In this document: in pieces, positions 54,553 to 60,000 of the stretch
Numbering within the stretch: the stretch's first letter is position 1
Layout of the letters: every line of letters begins with the position of its first letter
Assembly (NCBI RefSeq): GCF_001644195.2
Contig: NZ_LWBL02000063.1
Location: 1-60,000 of the forward strand
Length of the DNA: 60,000 nt
Origin: Bacillus marinisedimentorum
GTDB lineage: Bacteria > Bacillota > Bacilli > Bacillales > Bacillaceae_O
Direction: 5' to 3'
Translations under genes and position numbers: made by a program
The notes under the pieces: model-generated
Told to the model about the DNA's origin: nothing
The model's input: the letters and a program-made list of their open reading frames with translations, nothing else
Database searches by the model: none

Positions 54553-55382
54553 CAGTCGCCCCCCTCTTTCACTGCCTTTTCAGTCAATTCATACAGTACT
54601 CCCGCGCTGGATTTAGGGTGTATGAAGGCAATCCTTGCATCATCCGCGCCCTGTTTGGCAGTCTCATTTATCATTTTAATTCCCTTGGTTTTCATTTCTT
54701 CGATACGCTCATCTATGTTGTCCACTGCAAGTGCGATATGGTGGATACCAGGCCCCTTTTTTTCCAGGAATCCTGCGATCGGGCTGTCACCAGCGGTAGG
54801 CTCAAGCAGCTCAAGTCTCGTTTCGCCGATGGTCAGAAAAGCGACCTTCACTTTTTCAGATTCCACTTCCTCTATTTTTTCAAGTTTCAGGCTGAGTGAA
54901 CCGGCGTAAAAAGGCAGCGCTTCTTCAATGGATTGGACGGCGATTCCGATATGGTCTATTTTTTTTGGAGGATCGAACTTCCCTTTTTCTGCGCCGAGAA
55001 GCTCTCTGATATAAGTGCCGATATCCGCAGTTGTGCTGCCCGGTGTAAATACCTTTTTGATTCCCTGTTCCTCCAGATAGGGAATGTCCTCCCACGGAAT
55101 GACACCGCCTGCAATGACTTCGATATCATCGCTTCCTTTCTCCTTGAGGAGCCTGACAACTTCCGGGAAGAGCTCATTATGTGCACCCGAGAGGCAGGAC
55201 AGGCCGATTGCATTGACATCTTCCTGTATTGCTGCAGCTACGATTTGTTCAGGTGTCTGCCGCAAGCCTGTATACACAACTTCCATCCCCTGGTCCCGAA
55301 GTGCCTGAGAGATTACCAGGGCTCCGCGGTCATGACCGTCAAGTCCCGGTTTCGCCACCAATACCCGTATTTTTTTCTCCAT
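54552..55382 (-). CDS. Fused B12-binding mutase subunit and methylmalonyl-CoA epimerase
   Basis: The 276-residue protein has two functions. Residues 5-128 are a cobalamin-binding domain with GLDGHDRGA (D15-x-H17-x-x-G20; H17 as cobalt ligand), GLSCLSGAH and [13 protein letters not shown]. After a linker, residues about 140-270 are a VOC-fold methylmalonyl-CoA epimerase ([28 protein letters not shown] with the metal His, His and Glu). In most bacilli these are separate genes. The frame is uninterrupted, and the gene lies between the mutase catalytic subunit and the carboxylase. Confidence 0.9.
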   Translation of the reverse strand: MEKKIRVLVAKPGLDGHDRGALVISQALRDQGMEVVYTGLRQTPEQIVAAAIQEDVNAIGLSCLSGAHNELFPEVVRLLKEKGSDDIEVIAGGVIPWEDIPYLEEQGIKKVFTPGSTTADIGTYIRELLGAEKGKFDPPKKIDHIGIAVQSIEEALPFYAGSLSLKLEKIEEVESEKVKVAFLTIGETRLELLEPTAGDSPIAGFLEKKGPGIHHIALAVDNIDERIEEMKTKGIKMINETAKQGADDARIAFIHPKSSAGVLYELTEKAVKEGGD

Positions 55383-55412
55383 GTTACGACCTCCCTCTTA
55401 TGTTCTGTATCA

Positions 55413-57068
55413 TTAGATCCCGCTGTATTCTCCGAATTCTTCCCGCAGGACGCCGCAAATTTCACCAATCGTGCAGTAATCGCGGACACAGTCTACAATC
55501 AGTTCCATCAAGTTGCTGTCTGAGCGGGCCCCCTCGCGCAATGCGGCCAGGCGCTCCTCCGCTGTGCCGGCATTCCGTTTTTCTTTCAGCCTTTCGAGCT
55601 TTTTGATTTGCCGGTCTCCAAGCGCCGGGTCAACCCGGAGCAGTTCAGGCCGCGGTTCATCGTCCAGTTTGTACTTATTCACTCCGACGACGATTTCTTC
55701 ATTTTTTTCGATGGCACGCTGGGCCTCGTAAGCGGCGTGGTGGATCTCACGCTGCATGTATCCCTGTTCGACCGCTGCCACTGCACCACCGAGATCTTCT
55801 ATCCTGTCCAGATACTTTTGCACTTCTTCCTCCATCTCATCCGTCAGTGCCTCTACGTAATAAGAACCGCCCAGCGGATCGACCGTATCCGCGGCACCGC
55901 TTTCATTTGCGATGATCTGCTGTGTGCGAAGTGCAATCCTGGCAGATTCTTCGGTTGGCAGCGCAAGCGCTTCATCACGCGAATTGGTATGAAGGCTCTG
56001 TGTTCCGCCAAGCACAGCTGAAAGCGCCTGCATCGCAACCCTGACAATGTTGTTGTCAGGCTGCTGGGCTGTCAAAGTCGAACCGCCTGTCTGGGTATGG
56101 AAGCGCAATTGCCAGCTCTTCGGGTTCTTCGCACCGTATTTTTCCTTCATGATTTTTGCCCAGATTCTTCTCGCTGCCCGGAATTTTGCAATCTCTTCAA
56201 AAAACTGGTTGTGCGCATTGAAGAAGAAGGCGAGCCTCGGTGCGAACTTATCCACTTCAAGCCCCGCATCGAGTGCAGCTTCAACATAAGCCATGCCGTT
56301 TGCGATGGTGAATGCCAGCTCCTGGGAGGCTGTGGCGCCGGCTTCCCTTATATGATAGCCTGATATGCTGATCGTGTTCCAGCGCGGAACATATTCTGCA
56401 CAGTACGAGAATATATCGGTGATCAGACGCATGGAAGGCTTAGGCGGAAAAATATATGTACCTCGCGCGATATACTCTTTTAAAATATCATTTTGAATGG
56501 TGCCTGACAGCTTGTCTGCCGTTACACCCTGTTTTTCAGCGACGGCAATATACATTGCCAGCAAAACGGCAGCAGGGGCATTGATCGTCATCGAGGTACT
56601 GACTTTATCAAGTGGAATACCGTCCAAGAGGGCTTCCATGTCTTCAAGTGAGTCAATGGCGACGCCGACTTTTCCTACTTCCCCTCTTGCCATCGGATCA
56701 TTGGAATCGTATCCGATCTGTGTCGGAAGATCGAATGCAACTGATAATCCCGTCTGGCCCTGTTCAAGTAAATAACGGAAACGCTTATTTGTTTCCTCCG
56801 CCGATCCGAAGCCCGCATATTGACGCATTGTCCAGTAGCGGGCCCTGTACATGGTTGGCTGGATGCCGCGCGTAAATGGATACTCACCAGGAAAGCCAAG
56901 CTTCCCCATGTATGATTCGTCTAACTGTTCGGGCAAATAGAGACGGTCGATTTCAATATCCGAGGAGGTGGCAAACCTCTCTTTCCGTTCCGGAAAACGT
57001 TCCATTGCTTTTTCGGTCTTCTGTTGCCATTCTTCGAGTTTTGGATGTTCGGGCTTGCTACTTTCCAT
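55413..57068 (-). CDS. mcmA1: Methylmalonyl-CoA mutase, catalytic subunit
   Basis: The 551-residue protein is the TIM-barrel part of methylmalonyl-CoA mutase ([35 protein letters not shown] and [18 protein letters not shown] are typical), without its own B12 domain; the cobalamin domain is in the next gene. Together they convert methylmalonyl-CoA to succinyl-CoA. The ATG at 57068 has GGGAGGGG upstream; the thirty codons before it are unlikely to be used. It is the first gene of the three-gene operon. Confidence 0.93.
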   Translation of the reverse strand: MESSKPEHPKLEEWQQKTEKAMERFPERKERFATSSDIEIDRLYLPEQLDESYMGKLGFPGEYPFTRGIQPTMYRARYWTMRQYAGFGSAEETNKRFRYLLEQGQTGLSVAFDLPTQIGYDSNDPMARGEVGKVGVAIDSLEDMEALLDGIPLDKVSTSMTINAPAAVLLAMYIAVAEKQGVTADKLSGTIQNDILKEYIARGTYIFPPKPSMRLITDIFSYCAEYVPRWNTISISGYHIREAGATASQELAFTIANGMAYVEAALDAGLEVDKFAPRLAFFFNAHNQFFEEIAKFRAARRIWAKIMKEKYGAKNPKSWQLRFHTQTGGSTLTAQQPDNNIVRVAMQALSAVLGGTQSLHTNSRDEALALPTEESARIALRTQQIIANESGAADTVDPLGGSYYVEALTDEMEEEVQKYLDRIEDLGGAVAAVEQGYMQREIHHAAYEAQRAIEKNEEIVVGVNKYKLDDEPRPELLRVDPALGDRQIKKLERLKEKRNAGTAEERLAALREGARSDSNLMELIVDCVRDYCTIGEICGVLREEFGEYSGI

Positions 57069-57176
57069 CTGAATCCCCTCCCAAATATTAACAAACGCTA
57101 TGGGCAAATTCTCCCTTCTGCCATTATACGAAATTTTCGTATTTTTTTCACTTATCACCTTTTTCCTTAAAGGTTC

Positions 57177-57205
57177 TTGTCCATATCGGCATTTCCCGTT
57201 AAAAT
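57177..57205 (+). promoter_or_regulatory. Candidate sigma-A promoter of the Prli42-like gene
   Basis: TTGTCC and TAAAAT are separated by exactly 17 bases on the + strand, about 30 bases before the micropeptide start. Confidence 0.55.
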
Positions 57206-57235
57206 ATGTAGTAGTGAAATAAGGAGGGTGATCAT

Positions 57236-57328
57236 GTGCCTCAAAAAGGAAGAAAATTCATCGTCATGCTGATGATTATTTCCATGCTGTTATCAACCGT
57301 CTTAATGGGAATCAGCTTTTTCCTTTAA
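57236..57328 (+). CDS. Prli42-like stressosome-associated micropeptide
   Basis: A 30-residue peptide starting at GTG 57236 with GGAGGG seven bases upstream ([20 protein letters not shown], then [10 protein letters not shown]). The basic N-terminus, single helix and the LMxxMLLSTVLxGI pattern resemble Prli42, the membrane micropeptide that anchors the stressosome in Listeria and is conserved in bacilli. Resemblance is by recognition only. A predicted stressosome link would fit the sigma-B promoter found at 59.87 kb. Confidence 0.7.
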   Translation: MPQKGRKFIVMLMIISMLLSTVLMGISFFL

Positions 57329-57573
57329 AATGCTGTCAAAGCTTAATGCTTTTACAAAAATGCCGTCAAAACCGCTCGCTTCCGTCACAGGAGGACAGCA
57401 CCAGCTCCCGGCAGAGGTTCCTGCATCTCGCCTCGCCCAGCTTTACTTGCGGTATCCCGCGGTTTTGGCTCAATTTATAATCAACAAAGCATTCTCTTAA
57501 ATGGGAAAGGCTCTAACCAATAGCGATACTCCAAGCAAAGACCGAATCGAATGGCATTTCATATATCCTGCAC

Positions 57574-57618
57574 AAAAAACGGCCCCGGGCGAATAATCCG
57601 CCTGCGGGGCCGTTTTTT
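57574..57618. terminator. Terminator of the L,D-transpeptidase gene
   Basis: AAAAAACGGCCCCG and CGGGGCCGTTTTTT form a strong stem with A and T ends directly after the stop codon at 57625 on the minus strand, usable in either direction. Confidence 0.85.
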
Positions 57619-57624
57619 GTTGCA

Positions 57625-58164
57625 TTACCTGGCAGCATCCTCCGGATAAACGGCACCGTGTTCAACCGCAAGTTCATAAAAATCTTTTTCACTCGCCACA
57701 ACGAGCACCTTCGTTCCCGGAGGCACTTCCTCAAACAAGGCCTGCACCTCGTCTTCATACATGCGGATGCATCCCTGTGAAACATACTTTCCGATCGAAT
57801 CGGGATCATTGTTCCCGTGAATTCCGTATGTCCTTCCGTCCGTATCCATTGCATCGAAACCGATCCATCTTGACCCGAGCGGATTATCAGGATCATTCCC
57901 GGCAATGTTGTGCTTGCGGTAAAAAGGGTCACGCGCTTTAACGGTTATCGTAAACTCTCCTTCAGGTGTCATATCGTCATCGCTTCCCGTTGCAACCCGG
58001 TATATCATTTGAATTTTGCCTTCATTGATATAGGCCAACTCATTCACCTTTTTATTGATTATGATATATGGAGCACCCGGCACCGGATTCGCACCAAGAG
58101 GCCATACCGGAGGCAGGATGGCTGCCGCAAGTACAGCTGCAAGCATTTTCAATCCCACTGGCAA
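57625..58164 (-). CDS. L,D-transpeptidase (YkuD domain)
   Basis: The 179-residue secreted protein has a hydrophobic signal segment (LKMLAAVLAAAILPPVWPLGA) and a YkuD catalytic domain with the conserved HGNNDPDSIGKYVSQGCIRM: His, and the nucleophile Cys in SQGCIRM. Such enzymes make 3-3 cross-links in peptidoglycan, often in spores. Start uncertain: TTG 58164, GTG 58158 or ATG 58146 all lie near the GGGAG site. Upstream gene on the same strand is yqjA. Confidence 0.85.
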   Translation of the reverse strand: MPVGLKMLAAVLAAAILPPVWPLGANPVPGAPYIIINKKVNELAYINEGKIQMIYRVATGSDDDMTPEGEFTITVKARDPFYRKHNIAGNDPDNPLGSRWIGFDAMDTDGRTYGIHGNNDPDSIGKYVSQGCIRMYEDEVQALFEEVPPGTKVLVVASEKDFYELAVEHGAVYPEDAAR

Positions 58165-58216
58165 TCACTCCCGTTTTTAGGTAGTGTGTCCCGCCGGGAT
58201 TCGTTTCATGCCCTGC

Positions 58217-59170
58217 TTATATATCACTGCGCTTAAAATGTCGTTTGATTGTCAAATATTCTTCCATTTCATTTATAAAGGTAAAAAGAGCTGCACGGAT
58301 TTCGAATTCTTCTCTTGTTTTCGGAAGGGGCATCTCGCGGAATGTTTCCCTCATCACCTTAAGCCTCTTTAAAAAGTAAATCGCGGTGTTCCCAGGGTGA
58401 ATGGAATAACTGATCTCTTCAATGAAATCGCCTATCATCAAGCCCTGCTCAACTTCGTCCCTTACTGATGTGAGGATCGGCAATATCCGTTCAATGATTT
58501 CAAACTGTTTTTGCCTCATTTCAAAATACCGATAAAACTCGCTTCCCTCTCGAAGCACCCTGTTTTCGACGTCACGGAGGGCAAGTGCCTTAGCTCTATC
58601 AATCAATTCAGCTGTCCTCGTGATTTCTTTTCCTGTCCATGTGCTGTCCCCTGTCCTCATATAGTGGCTGATTTCCTGAAAGATCTGCTTGAAATTATCC
58701 TCAATTTCTTCCTGGTATTTCCGCAATTCACCTTCCATACTCGGCATATACAGGTTCATAATAAGAGCGATGCCGATTCCGACAACGATGATACCGAGTT
58801 CATTCAATATAAAAGGAAGATTCATGTCACCATTCATATAGATATGTAACAGGATGACAGAACTTGTAACGACCCCTTCCTGAATTTTGAGCGTTACCGT
58901 CGCGGGGATGAAAAATAACAGCATGAGGCCGATGCTTACCGGGGAGTAAACGCCGATCTCAAAAAATATAAATGCAAAGGCCATTGCAAGGATGCATGCG
59001 GCAAACCGGACCCAGGAGCTGATAAGCGAACGCTTTTTTGTCACCTGGATACATAATATGGTGAGAATGCCTGCTGAAGCATAGTTTTCAAATTGCAAAA
59101 GCTGGGCAATCCATATCGAAAGCGCCGTTCCCACTGCTGTTTTCATGGTTCGGTAACCGATTTTGTACAT
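58217..59170 (-). CDS. yqjA: YqjA family membrane protein (aromatic acid exporter-like)
   Basis: The 317-residue protein has an N-terminal membrane domain of about five helices (residues about 8-160) and a cytoplasmic helical C-terminal domain. It belongs to the DUF939/ArAE family and matches YqjA of B. subtilis. Transport function is inferred from the family; the substrate is unknown. The start at 59170 has AAAAGGAG upstream. Confidence 0.87.
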   Translation of the reverse strand: MYKIGYRTMKTAVGTALSIWIAQLLQFENYASAGILTILCIQVTKKRSLISSWVRFAACILAMAFAFIFFEIGVYSPVSIGLMLLFFIPATVTLKIQEGVVTSSVILLHIYMNGDMNLPFILNELGIIVVGIGIALIMNLYMPSMEGELRKYQEEIEDNFKQIFQEISHYMRTGDSTWTGKEITRTAELIDRAKALALRDVENRVLREGSEFYRYFEMRQKQFEIIERILPILTSVRDEVEQGLMIGDFIEEISYSIHPGNTAIYFLKRLKVMRETFREMPLPKTREEFEIRAALFTFINEMEEYLTIKRHFKRSDI

Positions 59171-59214
59171 GTTATCTCCTTTTGGAACCGGAAGTTTCAG
59201 GTTTATATAAAACG

Positions 59215-59247
59215 CAAAAAAAGATGATCATAAGACCATCTTTTTTT
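59215..59247. terminator. Terminator of brxB
   Basis: AAAAAAAGATG and CATCTTTTTTT, with further pairing inside the loop, lie after the brxB stop codon on the minus strand. Confidence 0.7.
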
Positions 59248-59293
59248 ACTATACCATATTTAATTGGCGCCTAAACTTGCCAAAATACCGTTT

Positions 59294-59731
59294 TTAAACT
59301 TCTTCGCAATATTTTTCAAATGCGTTCTGAAGCTTTTCAATTACTTCAACCGCTTCATGTCCCTCGATTTCATGGCGTTCCACCATCGTCTTGATTTCCC
59401 CGTCTTTAAGCAATGCGAAAGATGGGGAGGACGGAGGATACCCTGTAAAGTAAGAACGTGCCTTTTCTGTCGCTTCCTTATCCTGTCCGGCAAACACCGT
59501 CACAAGATGGTCAGGACGATAATCGTAATTGATTGCATGAGCCGCTGCCGGGCGTGCCAATCCTCCTGCACATCCGCATACAGAATTGACCATGACAAGT
59601 GTTGTCCCTTTTCTTTCAAGTGCCGATTCAACTTCTTCCGGTGTCCGGAGTTCCTCAAAACCGGCTCCTGTTATTTCATCACGCGCCTGCTGGACTATAT
59701 CATTCATGAACATATTGAAATTCATTACCAT
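59294..59731 (-). CDS. brxB: Bacilliredoxin BrxB
   Basis: BrxB removes bacillithiol from S-bacillithiolated proteins. The 145-residue product is a thioredoxin-fold protein with the CGC active site in NSVCGCAGG (near residues 52-60) and the C-terminal [22 protein letters not shown] typical of YphP/YqiW. Its N-terminal sequence ([17 protein letters not shown]) and position match YqiW (BrxB). AAAGGGG stands ten bases before ATG 59731. Confidence 0.93.
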   Translation of the reverse strand: MVMNFNMFMNDIVQQARDEITGAGFEELRTPEEVESALERKGTTLVMVNSVCGCAGGLARPAAAHAINYDYRPDHLVTVFAGQDKEATEKARSYFTGYPPSSPSFALLKDGEIKTMVERHEIEGHEAVEVIEKLQNAFEKYCEEV

Positions 59732-59865
59732 ACTGCGTGCACCCCTTTCACTATTTCCATTATAAAAATAGTAACATAATCCAGCAGGTTTTGAAAATAT
59801 TATCTCAGCCTTATCCGAAAGCTTTTAAAAACATCCAAAATAATTAAAAAAAATTCAAAAAAGAT

Positions 59866-59890
59866 GTTTAACGTCTTTTCTCCCGGGTAT
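59866..59890 (+). promoter_or_regulatory. Sigma-B promoter
   Basis: GTTTAA, 13 bases, GGGTAT fits the sigma-B consensus completely. It points away from brxB and reads into a short unit that has no open reading frame. Confidence 0.75.
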
Positions 59891-59896
59891 AATTAT

Positions 59897-59968
59897 AGTA
59901 CAACTAGACCCCATACCCTAAAACTCCCTAGCTTGGAGGAGAGTACCCCCCATACTCTCCTTTTTTTT
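59897..59968 (+). ncRNA. Candidate sigma-B-dependent small RNA
   Basis: A transcript from the sigma-B promoter would start near 59897 and end in the terminator at 59938-59970, giving about 70 bases. The 5' part is C-rich (ACCCCATACCCTAAAACTCCC) and the terminator loop is CCCCCCA. Unpaired C-rich stretches of this kind, as in RsaE/RoxS-type RNAs, can pair with Shine-Dalgarno sequences. I see no open frame with a ribosome-binding site. It is a prediction without family match. Confidence 0.55.
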
Positions 59969-59970
59969 TT
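59938..59970 (+). terminator. Terminator with C-only loop
   Basis: GGAGAGTA, loop CCCCCCA, TACTCTCC and ten T residues form a strong rho-independent terminator on the + strand, 48 bases downstream of the sigma-B promoter. Confidence 0.85.
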
Positions 59971-60000
59971 GCAAAAAAAACCGGACGTTCGGCCGCAATT

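Overview
The window comes from a chromosome of an endospore-forming member of the Bacillaceae. It carries sporulation loci (dacB-spmA-spmB, the spoVA operon, dacF-spoIIAA-spoIIAB-sigF, spoIIM, mciZ), and its gene order follows, from memory, the yqiW-to-spmB stretch of Bacillus subtilis, read here from high to low coordinates. Most genes are on the minus strand. The genus cannot be fixed from this window; a cobalamin-dependent methylmalonyl-CoA pathway and several families of dispersed repeats set it apart from B. subtilis itself.

Layout, low to high coordinates. 0-9.6 kb: spore maturation operon, ypuI, an unrecognised gene, condensin partners scpB and scpA, a nucleotidyltransferase, ypuF, ribT, two tiny membrane proteins and secreted ypuA. 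9.6-19.2 kb: lysA, the seven-gene spoVA operon behind a good sigma-G type promoter, the spoIIA (sigma-F) operon and dacF behind a sigma-F type promoter. 19.6-28.4 kb: nucleoside catabolism (pdp, punA, deoB), xerD, yqzK, fur, spoIIM, an endonuclease-Q-like gene, nudF and the small cell-division inhibitor gene mciZ. 28.6-39.4 kb: an aldo/keto reductase, a secreted SLH-anchored subtilase, a two-component system, an AT-rich island with a TVP38/TMEM64-type gene, yqkE/yqkB, a CDGSH protein and a second TVP38-type gene. 39.5-52.9 kb: an SOS-controlled Y-family polymerase with a YolD-like partner, yqzH, a striking duplicated array, yqjQ/yqjP/yqjN, yqiK, namA, rnz, polymerase IV and a PepT-like peptidase. 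53-60 kb: the methylmalonyl-CoA operon (carboxylase beta subunit, fused B12-domain/epimerase, mutase catalytic subunit), a Prli42-like micropeptide, an L,D-transpeptidase, yqjA, brxB and a candidate sigma-B-dependent small RNA.

How parts work together: sigma-F is held by SpoIIAB and freed by SpoIIAA; the dacF promoter lies upstream of the same genes; SpoVA proteins move dipicolinic acid into and out of the spore; MciZ and SpoIIM act in the mother cell. The methylmalonyl-CoA genes form one short operon linking propionyl-CoA and succinyl-CoA.

The least ordinary signals are: (i) a 446-bp tandem duplication at 41.9-42.8 kb in which the word TTTCACGCC recurs every 21 bp beside an AT-rich stretch, resembling an iteron array; (ii) a small-RNA-sized unit at 59.87-59.97 kb with an exact GTTTAA-N13-GGGTAT sigma-B promoter and a terminator with a C-only loop; (iii) two dispersed repeat families, one of which places a terminator hairpin behind several minus-strand genes in the same orientation; and (iv) the fusion of the B12-binding subunit of methylmalonyl-CoA mutase to methylmalonyl-CoA epimerase. 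No rRNA, tRNA, CRISPR array, intact prophage or intact insertion sequence was seen.
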